64,000 nt of DNA, from contig NC_088956.1 in assembly GCF_010111755.1 (NCBI RefSeq), forward strand, positions 372,001-436,000, read 5' to 3'. This stretch comes from Nakaseomyces glabratus (Eukaryota > Ascomycota > Saccharomycetes > Saccharomycetales > Saccharomycetaceae). Numbering within the stretch: the stretch's first letter is position 1; each line of letters begins with the position of its first letter. The notes beneath the pieces are model-generated. The model was not told where the DNA came from, did no database searches, and saw only the letters and a list, made by a program, of their open reading frames with translations. Shown piece by piece: positions 26,982 through 40,200 of the stretch. The position numbers and the translations under genes are program-made.

Positions 26982-28553
26982 ATGAAACTTTCTGCTGCTC
27001 TGCTGCTGCTGGCTGCTGGCCAAACTGTGAACGCTTTGCTACCCATCCACATCAAGGATTACAGGTTCATCAAGCCTGCTTCTCCAAACAGTACCGAGAG
27101 TGAGAACGAAGTGTTCTATGTGAAAGGTATTGACTACCAGCCTGGTGGTTCGTCTGGCTATGACCCTGACAGCGACTCTGATGTGCTTTCTGACCCTGAA
27201 CAATGTGCTCGTGATGCGTTTGTGTTCCAACAGCTTGGTATTAACACTATCAGAGTTTACACCTTGAACCCAGATATCAACCACGACAAATGTATGACCA
27301 TCCTGAACAATGCTGGTATCTATGTGATTCTGGATGTGAACGGTCCTCACTATGGTGAGAATCTGAACCGTGCTGACCCGGTCGGAACCTACAACGCCTG
27401 GTACATGTCCAGAGTGTTCAGGTTCATTGATGCTTTCAAGAACTATCCAAATGTCTTAGGTTTCTTTGCCGGTAATGAGATCATCAACGATGAATCCAAC
27501 TACGCTGAAATCGACCCTCAATTCATCCGTGCTATTCAAAGAGACATGAAGGAGTACATTGCCAAGCACTCCAACAGAACTATCCCTGTGGGTTACTCTG
27601 CTGCTGACAACGTCGACTTGAGATTGCCTACTTTGAACTACTTGCAGTGTAATTCTCTAACTGGTGGCAATATCACCAAAACGATGCAGGAATCCAGATC
27701 CGACTTCTTTGGGTTAAACACTTACGAGTGGTGCTCCGGTTCTTCCGACTGGAAGTCTTCCGGTTTTGACAAACTGAACTCAAGTTTCTCAGATGCAGTT
27801 ATCCCAGTCATCTTCTCTGAGTACGGTTGTAACAAGAACAAACCTAGAACCTTTGATGAAGTTTCCGAAGGTCTGTATGGTGGTCTCAAGGCTGTATTCT
27901 CTGGTGGTTTGGTGTACGAATACTCCGAAGAAGCCAACGAGTATGGTTTAGTTACCATTGACCCTGAAGATGGTTCCATTACTTTTAAGGAGGATTTCGA
28001 AAACTTGAAGAACCAACTAAAGAACTCAAGCTTACCAACTATCAAGGAAAAGGATGTTCCAAAGAGTGAAATCTTCAAATGTAATGCCTCATTGATTACA
28101 TCGGAGTTTTCTGATTTTGGTGTTAAGAACTTCAGTATTCCAGAACAATCTAAGGATACCGCTTACGTTATCAAATGGGGTGCTAACGGTACTGAAGGTC
28201 AGATCTTGAAGAACTACACTGCACCAACTACTTTCAAGTATGAAATTAAAAACGTAGATGGTTCAGTTATCCCAGCTACGATTACTTACCCATCCTCAAA
28301 CTTGATCAATGAATTGCAAACATCTTCTACAATGTCTGTTTCTTCCACATCATCTGCATCAGTCACTTCCTCAGCAAAGTCCTCAAGTGTATCTTCTAGC
28401 ACCAAGAAGGGTAAGTCTTCTAAGTCTAAGGCTTCTAAGAGCACATCGAGCGGAAACAAGAAAGCTAGAAACGGTGCAGAGATGATTTCTACTCCAGGCT
28501 TTGGTACCGGTTTTGCCGCTGCTGTCGCTGCTGCTGTCGCCGCTTTACTATAA
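26982..28553 (+). CDS. GAS3: GPI-anchored GH72 beta-1,3-glucanosyltransferase-family cell-wall protein
   Basis: A 523-residue protein (S. cerevisiae Gas3: 524). It has a signal peptide (about 1-19), a GH72 catalytic domain with both catalytic-site glutamates in place (E166 in FFAGNE, E280 in FSEYG), and no Cys-rich X8 module, as expected for the Gas3/4/5 branch. A Ser/Lys-rich stalk (about 450-495) and a hydrophobic GPI-attachment tail follow, with a likely omega site near NGAE. The family elongates and branches wall beta-1,3-glucan; S. cerevisiae Gas3 itself has shown little activity in published tests. It is convergent with SKY1, as YMR215W/YMR216C. Confidence 0.93.
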   Translation: MKLSAALLLLAAGQTVNALLPIHIKDYRFIKPASPNSTESENEVFYVKGIDYQPGGSSGYDPDSDSDVLSDPEQCARDAFVFQQLGINTIRVYTLNPDINHDKCMTILNNAGIYVILDVNGPHYGENLNRADPVGTYNAWYMSRVFRFIDAFKNYPNVLGFFAGNEIINDESNYAEIDPQFIRAIQRDMKEYIAKHSNRTIPVGYSAADNVDLRLPTLNYLQCNSLTGGNITKTMQESRSDFFGLNTYEWCSGSSDWKSSGFDKLNSSFSDAVIPVIFSEYGCNKNKPRTFDEVSEGLYGGLKAVFSGGLVYEYSEEANEYGLVTIDPEDGSITFKEDFENLKNQLKNSSLPTIKEKDVPKSEIFKCNASLITSEFSDFGVKNFSIPEQSKDTAYVIKWGANGTEGQILKNYTAPTTFKYEIKNVDGSVIPATITYPSSNLINELQTSSTMSVSSTSSASVTSSAKSSSVSSSTKKGKSSKSKASKSTSSGNKKARNGAEMISTPGFGTGFAAAVAAAVAALL

Positions 28554-29037
28554 TTATAGCAATCGCTAATCAATTCGTTCATCACAAATAGTCATACCCC
28601 TAAGCATAATGATACCCCAAATTGGTTTTCTGCAAACCATTTAAAATATAAGTTTATCCATCTTTCAGATGAATAGATAATAACGTCGCAATTTGTTGCT
28701 AATGCCATAATGTTTTTATTTTTATTACAAATACTTAATTTTACATAACCATTTACTTTTCGTATATTTTTTTATACTAACGATGGTTTATTAACCCAAA
28801 TACTTCTCAATATCTTTTACATTACAATCTCCCTGTTCATTACATGTTAACGTAGTTCTACGCCATTCAGTCAGAACATTGATAGCTAAGCCTTAAAAAT
28901 ATACAAGTATAGTTTGATTTAAATAATGACATAATTGATATAAAACTATTTGAAAAAAGTATGCAAAAATACAAGATTAAATTATCGCTTGAACTAAAAA
29001 TTAAGCAAAATGCAGTTTATTTGTTAGAGACGCAAAC
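28554..29037. other. Convergent spacer GAS3/SKY1
   Basis: A 484-base, strongly AT-rich spacer between two 3' ends. A lone TACTAAC at 28775-28781 has no usable 3' splice site after it. No gene was seen. Confidence 0.6.
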
Positions 29038-31700
<2,663 letters not shown>

Positions 31701-33278
31701 ATGTCTTCAATTGAACAAGTTAACGAAGTCTTTGACACCATTCTGGTGTTGGATTTCGGTTCTCAGTACTCTCATTTGATCACTAGAAGACTAAGAGAGT
31801 TCAACATCTATGCCGAGATGTTGCCATGCACACAGAAGATCGCTGACTTGCACTTCAAGCCAAAGGGTGTTATCATGTCTGGTGGTCCATACTCTGTGTA
31901 TGCCGAGGATGCCCCACACGTTGACCACGCCATCTTCGACCTAGGTGTTCCTATCCTTGGTATCTGCTACGGTATGCAGGAACTTGCCTGGATCAACGGT
32001 AAGCAAGTTGCCCGTGGTGAGAAAAGAGAGTACGGTCCAGCCACTTTGAATGTGTTGGACAAGGAAGACGCTTTGTTCAAGAACGTCGACCACTCTACCG
32101 TCTGGATGTCCCACGGTGACAAGTTGCACGGTCTGCCAACCGGTTTCAAAGTCATCGCTACTTCTGACAACTCCCCATACTGTGGTATTGTCCACGAGTC
32201 CAAGCAAATCTACGGTATCCAATTCCACCCAGAAGTCACACACTCCAGCAACGGTAAGACTTTGTTGAAGAACTTCGCCGTTGACTTGTGTCACGCCAAG
32301 CAAAACTGGACCATGAAGAACTTCATCGGTACCGAAGTGCAAAGAATCAGAGACCTAGTCGGCCCAACTGCCGAAGTCATCGGTGCTGTCTCTGGTGGTG
32401 TCGACTCCACCGTCGCTTCCAAGTTGATGACTGAGGCCATTGGTGACAGATTCCACGCTATCTTGGTCGACAATGGTGTTCTAAGATTGAACGAAGCCGC
32501 CACTGTCAAGAAGACTTTGGTTGATGGTCTAGGTATCAACTTGACCGTTGTTGATGCTGCCGACGAGTTCTTGGACAACTTGAAGGGTGTTACTGACCCA
32601 GAAAAGAAGAGAAAGATCATCGGTAACACTTTCATTCACGTTTTTGAAAGAGAAGCTGAAAAGATCAAGCCAAAGGACGGTAAGGCCATCGAGTTCTTGT
32701 TGCAAGGTACCCTATACCCAGATGTCATCGAATCAATTTCCTTCAAGGGTCCATCCCAAACCATCAAAACTCACCACAACGTCGGTGGTCTATTGGAAAA
32801 CATGAAGTTGAAGTTGATCGAACCATTGAGAGAACTGTTCAAAGATGAAGTCAGAGAATTAGGTGAGCTTCTTGGTATCTCTCACGAGCTTGTCTGGAGA
32901 CACCCATTCCCAGGTCCAGGTATCGCTATCAGAGTTCTAGGTGAAGTCACCAGAGAACAAGTCGAAATTGCCAGAAAAGCTGACCACATATACATTGAAG
33001 AAATCAGAAAGGCTGGTTTGTACGACAAGATCTCTCAAGCCTTTGCTTGTTTACTTCCAGTCAAATCTGTCGGTGTCATGGGTGACCAAAGAACTTACGA
33101 ACAAGTCATTGCTTTGAGAGCTATCGAAACGACTGACTTCATGACCGCTGATTGGTACCCATTCGAACACAGCTTCTTGAGAAAGGTTGCTTCCAGAATT
33201 GTGAACGAGGTCGACGGTGTCGCTAGAGTTACCTACGATATCACTTCAAAGCCACCAGCTACGGTTGAATGGGAATAG
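31701..33278 (+). CDS. GUA1: GMP synthase (glutamine-hydrolysing)
   Basis: Converts XMP to GMP using glutamine and ATP. The 525-residue protein is the same length as in S. cerevisiae. The N-terminal class I glutamine amidotransferase domain has the triad Cys89 (GICYGMQ), His176 and Glu178 (QFHPEV). The ATP-pyrophosphatase domain has the PP-loop SGGVDST (231-237), and the C-terminal dimerisation domain ends TVEWE. Codon choice is strongly biased toward the yeast optimal set (TTG, AGA, GGT, GTC), consistent with high expression. The promoter carries PAC and RRPE elements. Confidence 0.98.
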   Translation: MSSIEQVNEVFDTILVLDFGSQYSHLITRRLREFNIYAEMLPCTQKIADLHFKPKGVIMSGGPYSVYAEDAPHVDHAIFDLGVPILGICYGMQELAWINGKQVARGEKREYGPATLNVLDKEDALFKNVDHSTVWMSHGDKLHGLPTGFKVIATSDNSPYCGIVHESKQIYGIQFHPEVTHSSNGKTLLKNFAVDLCHAKQNWTMKNFIGTEVQRIRDLVGPTAEVIGAVSGGVDSTVASKLMTEAIGDRFHAILVDNGVLRLNEAATVKKTLVDGLGINLTVVDAADEFLDNLKGVTDPEKKRKIIGNTFIHVFEREAEKIKPKDGKAIEFLLQGTLYPDVIESISFKGPSQTIKTHHNVGGLLENMKLKLIEPLRELFKDEVRELGELLGISHELVWRHPFPGPGIAIRVLGEVTREQVEIARKADHIYIEEIRKAGLYDKISQAFACLLPVKSVGVMGDQRTYEQVIALRAIETTDFMTADWYPFEHSFLRKVASRIVNEVDGVARVTYDITSKPPATVEWE

Positions 33279-33522
33279 ATGTTCGAAAACCATATAGGCT
33301 TTCTTACTAGTTTTGCATCTCTAACTTTTTCTTACATCTTTTTATCATTATTTTATTCAGTCAATTTAATCACTACTTTGTACCTGTACATTATTTACTA
33401 ATATTTCATATCAAATTAATAAATTTCTCGGAAAGAAGTCATGGCGGAAACGGCATAAGCAACTAGCAATTGGGCCGAACCTTAAAGCATATACATATTT
33501 GTTATGCAAAAAAAAAATGCAA

Positions 33523-36500
33523 TTAAAATACTAAAACTATATCATATGTATTACTATTGTCTACCCTCACAGGATTACCCACCGAGCTTGTTATTTCTAT
33601 CTGCGGCAATGTTAAATAACCTTTCCGGAGTGGGATAAGATCAATATCCATCTCTTCAAAATCATCCTTTAAAATCATCCTTTTTCTGCCATGTACCAGC
33701 CAGTCATTGTTATTTATTATTTCAAAGGTGTATGCTAACTTATCGTGACGCTGAATTCCCCATTTGTCACTGGAATTTTTTATCTTAATATGAAAAGCCA
33801 AAGGTTCACCTACCTTATTTGGAGTTTGGTGTCTTTTACAATCCTGCCTTGCAAATGATACTTCATAAAATCTTTCAAGCTCTGGGAGTTGTACCGGAAC
33901 TGTTAAAGTTTTCACATTAAAGACTTTCATGTATTCGTTAATTTCCATCTCGGTTAGGTCAATTCCTTCTGATAACCTTTTCAAACAGGACAAAAATTTG
34001 CTTCTCACAACTGGGTCAACTTTCATGTATTTCAACCGTACACCAACTTTAAATATATCCAAACTCTGGCCATTCAGCTTCAGTATCATATTCTTTTCGT
34101 ATAAATTGTAATCAAATTCAAGTTCTGACAAAATATTCGACAGCCAATACAACTTCCAAGTCTCGTATTTTTGGAAGAATTCTACATCTCCCTCCAATAA
34201 GACAGCGTCTGTTACATAAGATTTCAAAAAGTCCCTCAAAGTACAATATTTAATCATCAAATGAAAAATATCGCTGTTGTTAAAAGTTTGTTTTGTACTA
34301 ATTTGGAAACAATTTATGCAGCTTTCACCTCCTGTACCTGTGATGGTCAAAGGTGAGTCAGGAATAAAAGGGCCAGATAATTCATATGAATGTTCCAGCT
34401 CAAAACACTGTAATTCTGAACCGAATATCAACACCGGTTCTTCCTTAACAGATGAATTAAGAAGAAATTTAAAAAAAAATTTGTCTTTTTTGAAAATGTC
34501 TTCCACTGATACTGATAACGGCAAATAGTGGTCAATATGGATAACTCTTGATATAGAATAAATGACATCTGGGTTTTTCTGCAACGAATAAGTCAATTTG
34601 GCAAATAGCGTAAACTGCTCCTGCTGTTCATTAAAAAAGTATTTGATCTTTTTACTTTCGGAAAGAGATTCCTTATCTAAAGTGATTGTTGCTTGATCAA
34701 TTTCTGAATCAAAGCTTACGGGATTAATTTGAGTTACCTCAGACTTTCCGACCTCCAAGTATAGTTCCAAGTCATTAGTATGGCCAAAATTAAAGTCAGC
34801 TATTTCAAGCTCGTATTTCCCTAGTTTTAATTCATTACTTTCTCTTATCTCAAACCACACATTGTTTTCGTGAAACAATGGTTCGATAATAACTTTGTTT
34901 GTTGTGTCTTCAAATGCCTTTATTATTGTTGTTGACCCAATACATAGTTCAATCGATTCAATACCAAATTCGCCAAATGTTATGTTTTTTGATTTCAAAC
35001 AATAACTTTTGGACTCCATTTCTAACAGGAAATCCCTCTCAATAAATTCGTTGAACTCATTATTGGAATTTTTCATTGTAATCTTAAATTGTGTAACATC
35101 AATTACATCAGGAAATCCGTTCCCTTTAATTTCTACATTAATCCCGTACACGTTAGGAGCATGCAGAAAAACATTTCCATCCACAGAGAAGTCAATTAAA
35201 TCCTCACTTGGATACACTAGCTCAGTCATGTCATCGTTCTTTAATTCCAAAAATTTGTTCCAAAATATCTTTTTCTCACTGGTACTGTTATAATATTTAA
35301 TAAGGTTTAAATAAGAATTCCTTAGTATAGTTGAAACAGGCACGCTCTCACCATCAAAATCAATTGTCTCAATGCCAACACAGTTAGTTAACGAATCAAC
35401 AAATATTTCTAAAATATTGACGCCGATAACAGTCCATTTTGACTCTGTATAATATTCATTACACGACATTAGTAACTGAACAGCTTTGGTATACTCTTTT
35501 CTTTGATAATGCAATAATCCGACCTCTAACGATAAAATATCAGCCATCCGTTGTCTCTTTCCATTACATTGACTATACAATGCCAATAGTTCTTTAGTTT
35601 GAAGGGCAAATGATTTTTGAAAAGCATCTTCACTCTCTGCGGCCTCTTTGTCAAGACCAAAGCTATACAGAGTCTTATTCGAGTAGTTCTTTTGTAGTAA
35701 CTGATAGCCATGATTAATCATTAACCCATGAATCCATGCATCTCTTTTAATCAAATAGATATCAGCCTTAATCTCATTTATAGTAGGAAGCCATTCTGAT
35801 CTGGATGTCGATGGAATTGTATCCAGCATTTTTTTACAGAAGTCAAATTTGAATTCAAGGAGCCTTGTATCAGCTGCAAATTCCTTTTCAATTTTACGAA
35901 TAAAATCTTTTGTTAGCTCATATATCTGTGTGTATTTGGATATATCATCATCATACAATTGCAATAGCATGAGCTCTCTTAAGAAATTTGATCGATATAA
36001 AGTGAATTTAGTTAGGTTTTTAGCGGACAGTAACTGTTTTGTAGATTCTTTTCCGGAAAGAGACATTTCAAAGGGAACTTCTAATTTCCCAGTTTCTACA
36101 TTTTTTATTCTTTTATCCATTAGGTTCTTAATCATAGACAATTGTCCTTTTGCATCCTCGGTCCTCCTAAACTCGGCATATATTTTGAATAATTGTTCCC
36201 GTATTTCCAGTTCTTCATTTTCAGTGAACTGTCTTGTTAGTTTCGATTCTAAAATACGTATCCTATGTTGAAAAACCTCGATTAGAAATGCTTTCAATTT
36301 ATTACTCAGCTTTAACCAAAATTCTGTCTTTTCAGCAGGAGATTTGTATACTGATTTTAATTCCAGAGCTTGAACGTCCGGAAAATCTTTGTTCAGCTTA
36401 TCCATTACAGACATTGTTTTGAATATGCTAGTATCTGTGACTTCTGAATTAGCATAGAGAAGAATTAGTGGCATAGTAAAAGGGCCACTGCTATCGTGAA

Positions 36501-36813
36501 CGGTCGGCAGCCATTGGTGAAGTAGAGGCCGTACTTTTGTTCTATACTCATCAACTGAGATGCACGTCACAACAATCAATCTAATATAAGGTTCTTCAAA
36601 CTTGATATTACTCTGTTGCTGATCATCCTCAACAGTCAATTTCACTGGCAAGTTTTCTATTGTTCGAACAGATCCATCATTTGTCTTCCATCGTACTACA
36701 TCCAGGGGAAATATACTAGAAAACTCGCTCTGCACCGCACCAAAAACATCAAATGGATCAAAATAACTTAAACAAACGGGCCAATGCTCCATCTCTACCG
36801 ATTCCACAGACAT
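33523..36813 (-). CDS. TRS130: TRAPPII complex subunit Trs130
   Basis: A 1096-residue subunit (S. cerevisiae: 1102) specific to TRAPPII, the exchange-factor complex that activates the Ypt31/32 GTPases at the trans-Golgi and in endosome recycling. The N-terminus (FDVFGAVQSEFSSIFPLDVV) and C-terminal beta-sandwich region match the TRAPPC10 family. The N-terminal half is alpha-solenoid-like and the C-terminal half beta-rich. No catalytic motif is expected. It lies between GUA1 and ESC1, as YMR218C. Confidence 0.94.
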   Translation of the reverse strand: MSVESVEMEHWPVCLSYFDPFDVFGAVQSEFSSIFPLDVVRWKTNDGSVRTIENLPVKLTVEDDQQQSNIKFEEPYIRLIVVTCISVDEYRTKVRPLLHQWLPTVHDSSGPFTMPLILLYANSEVTDTSIFKTMSVMDKLNKDFPDVQALELKSVYKSPAEKTEFWLKLSNKLKAFLIEVFQHRIRILESKLTRQFTENEELEIREQLFKIYAEFRRTEDAKGQLSMIKNLMDKRIKNVETGKLEVPFEMSLSGKESTKQLLSAKNLTKFTLYRSNFLRELMLLQLYDDDISKYTQIYELTKDFIRKIEKEFAADTRLLEFKFDFCKKMLDTIPSTSRSEWLPTINEIKADIYLIKRDAWIHGLMINHGYQLLQKNYSNKTLYSFGLDKEAAESEDAFQKSFALQTKELLALYSQCNGKRQRMADILSLEVGLLHYQRKEYTKAVQLLMSCNEYYTESKWTVIGVNILEIFVDSLTNCVGIETIDFDGESVPVSTILRNSYLNLIKYYNSTSEKKIFWNKFLELKNDDMTELVYPSEDLIDFSVDGNVFLHAPNVYGINVEIKGNGFPDVIDVTQFKITMKNSNNEFNEFIERDFLLEMESKSYCLKSKNITFGEFGIESIELCIGSTTIIKAFEDTTNKVIIEPLFHENNVWFEIRESNELKLGKYELEIADFNFGHTNDLELYLEVGKSEVTQINPVSFDSEIDQATITLDKESLSESKKIKYFFNEQQEQFTLFAKLTYSLQKNPDVIYSISRVIHIDHYLPLSVSVEDIFKKDKFFFKFLLNSSVKEEPVLIFGSELQCFELEHSYELSGPFIPDSPLTITGTGGESCINCFQISTKQTFNNSDIFHLMIKYCTLRDFLKSYVTDAVLLEGDVEFFQKYETWKLYWLSNILSELEFDYNLYEKNMILKLNGQSLDIFKVGVRLKYMKVDPVVRSKFLSCLKRLSEGIDLTEMEINEYMKVFNVKTLTVPVQLPELERFYEVSFARQDCKRHQTPNKVGEPLAFHIKIKNSSDKWGIQRHDKLAYTFEIINNNDWLVHGRKRMILKDDFEEMDIDLIPLRKGYLTLPQIEITSSVGNPVRVDNSNTYDIVLVF

Positions 36814-37299
36814 TGAGTGTCAACTATCTTCCCACCCTAAACAAGGCTATTATCCTCAGAAAAACCCTATCTTGAATATCAAGGAACACGGCTATTATCA
36901 AGTCACCACTGGTACTAGTAGAGTAATATAATTAATCCAGATTAATACATCTGCTATACTTATTGATGATTGCAAGTTATCACCCAGGCTCATCACAGCT
37001 GGTAGTGCATCGGATCAGCCTTCGCGTTAACAGTTCAAGTCCTGAATTTCAAATGGGAAAATCTCCAGGAACGAAATAATAATAATGCAATTCACACAAC
37101 TCAACAAGAACACAAATAGCAGCAATTATTGCAACTCATGCCTTAAAATTATGATAAACATCTCTCTTCGTCAGCACCGGTTAATTTATATGGTAGTTGT
37201 GAGGGTATTGATATTTTTGTTGTTGGCTAAAGTGTAGTAAGATACTTGAGAGCAAGAGAGACAGAAAAAGAGAGAGAAACACACTAAGACGGTGCAAAT
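36814..37299. promoter_or_regulatory. Divergent promoter TRS130/ESC1
   Basis: A 486-base spacer. A purine-rich GAGAG/AAAGAGAGAG tract lies just upstream of the ESC1 ATG (37250-37280). A tRNA-like B-box resemblance at about 37031-37041 was considered and rejected. Confidence 0.55.
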
Positions 37300-40200
37300 A
37301 TGGGTGATCAGGAAGAAGAAAGGGTACCTGATGCAGGATCTCCCAGTAGAAAATTAGAGTTGAAAGTTCCATCAAGAGGTTTAGGTAGTAGGATGAGGCC
37401 ATTAAGTGGTACTAAGCTAAGAACGAGACATGTTAGTGGGAGAGCGCTTTTTGGGGGCCGATACAATGAAACACCGGTATTGAATATATCTACACTTGAT
37501 GATCATAGAAAGTCCCTTCAGTATATAAAGTCCTTGATTTCGAAGGGCCGACAGATTTTGAAGTCTGCTTCCGAAGATGACAAAAAAGCCTTCACTGAGA
37601 TACGAGAGTTTCAAAGAAGGGAAACGATAAGGAATAAGATTGTAGATAAGATATTAACTACAGATTATGATACCCTTACCAGAACAACAAACACAGAAAA
37701 TCATGTTGCATTTGATAGCTCTGATGTTGTAATACCAGATGAGAACGACTCTCAAAATTTACTTGAAGATGACGGCGAACAAGGAAACATCAATGACGGT
37801 AGATCCGGAAGTGAATCTGAAATGGAGATGGGATATCATTCCGAAGATTGCGATGATTATGAAGGTGTAATTAATGATGTTGAAGGCGACGCTCCAATTA
37901 AAAAGTTGGAAACCCAAGCAAGCAATGAGTCAATAGTTATACTTACAGATGACGAATCGGTAGTTAATGAATCTTTTGAATATGCAGAAGACATTCAGTC
38001 TACTGAGTTTCAATCGGATACAGATCAAAAGAAATTACCATCTGATTATGAAGCTCAAAGTAATGATGGACACCAACATGTGAATAATGAAGATAATGAT
38101 CATAATATGTATGATGATTTGTTTGAAGAAGAGGGTCCCTCGTTTGGAAGTAATGACAATAGAGCTCTAAAGGTCAATAGCGAACGACTACTAGAGTATG
38201 AAGATTCTAAACATCTAACTGACATACTACATGATCCACTGAGTTACCATTTCCATACAGAAAATCATACAGATATACAAAATGAAGATGATCATGACAA
38301 CCAAGACATTTCTGAAGAAAATATGAGCGTGTCTGATAACGGAGATTCTGACACATCACAAAACAACATAGACTTCAAACAATATATGCAACCCAGGAAT
38401 AAAAGTTTGTTAAATGACAATGTCCATTCATCAAGTGAACAAGAATTTGACCACCCATCAGACAAATATTCGAATGTTGAACTGATTATTGATAGTGAAG
38501 ATGGTAGTGATCAACATGTAGCTGACAAATTTGACAGTGATATTGATGATAACCATGAATACGGTGAACTTGTAAGTGATAACAGTAACTCAGAGTCCGC
38601 TACAGAAGATGACAATAGGATTGAAAACATGGAGTATATTGACCAAAATAGAGCTTATTCAGATCTAGAGGATGGAAAGGACTTTCCTATGGCCAGTGAT
38701 CACCAATATCGAACCGAAGCAATTGACTATGAGAAGATGTCGCAAAAAGAAGATGAACTTAAACAATTTTTACATGAAATGGCAGATTTCCAAAGTATTG
38801 CAAATGATGCGTTAAATGAAATCCAGGCTAGCAATAATGGTGAACGAATAGAATTAACTAAGACAGATGAAATCGATTCGGACCGTAATTCCAGTAATTC
38901 TACGAATGATGAAGACTCAGATAATGATCAAACTCAATATCATTCTTTCATTCATGAATATAATATAAATTCTCAGAGTGCATCAAATCATACAAAAGAA
39001 AACTTGCTGAACTACAAAGAAGCTAAAAATACTTCAAATATTACAGTAAATGAAGAATTAGGGGAAGAAAATGAACATAAAGATGATATTGAGCAAGACA
39101 ATTCGACAATTACTGATAATGTCAATACAGAAAGCTCTTTTAACTCAGATGATAAGAAAGAGAAGGATAAAAAGTTAGTGGCTTTGTTGATTCACGATTC
39201 CGAATACAGTTCCAGTAGTGAGGATGAATTGAATGAATCTGAAAACCCTATTGTTTATACTTCGGCATTTTCTACCAACCCTTTTACTCTGGAAACTGAT
39301 AGCATTAGAGATTTAGATTTTTCCAAATACATTCAATCTGATAGCGGCAATGAGTCAAATGCTGGCGACAGTACTGAAGGATTAAAAATTCAGAAACCCC
39401 AAGTATACACAGAGTTTGATCGCACTCATCTTTTTAATCATAACTCCGAAACTGCAAGCGATCAGAGTCATTCTCAAACTAAATGCATATCCCAGGAAGA
39501 AGGCAATGTGAGCCATATTGAACATTCTAGTTCCATTGGAAATACAGAAAACTTACTAAAGTATTCCCCATTATATGATAACTCCATAAACAGTGGTCTA
39601 CAAATTAAGGAAGACAATCACAGTGGTCAAGACTTGGACCTCAATGTGGAAGTTGGTGTAGAGGAAGAATCAATACCTGAAAACTCTGAATTGCACACCA
39701 CTTCCATACCTGAAATGTCTTCTAAACATTTTAATATGGCTAATGAACTTGAAATATTGAATGACACTGAATTGGCTAAACAAAATAAACCATACATGAG
39801 TCTATCTCCTCAACCACTAGAAGAAAGCAACCAACAGGAGATTAGTAGAAGCATTCACATAGAAGATTTCTCATCCTTAAAGACTTCAGAGAGAGGACAA
39901 CTATCCGCAAATTTAGAGATAAATATCGACTCTAATTCTCCATCTCCTGTGATTGATCAGAAACTAGATCTAGAAGGTTCCAGATCTGGAAGCAATTCTG
40001 ATATAGAGGATAACACAAAATTTGAGGAAGTACCAGAAACACAAAGGGTTGAAAATGAGATTGATTCAAGATATAAGAATTCAATCAACAGTGATTCTGG
40101 AGTAGAAGATTTTCGTAGTATATCTGTTCTATCAAATATGGAATTACCTAATAACTTGGAAGATAATATCACATCGAAGGATACTCTTGTTATTGAAGAA

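Noticed and set aside
28775..28781. TACTAAC branch site between GAS3 and SKY1
   Set aside because: No suitable 3' splice site at normal distance, and it lies between two convergent 3' ends.
36985..37060. tRNA-like sequence (D-loop-like GGTAGTGC and B-box-like GTTCAAGTCC) between TRS130 and ESC1
   Set aside because: The T-arm, anticodon arm and acceptor stem do not pair, and the first B-box base differs from consensus. At best a decayed relic.
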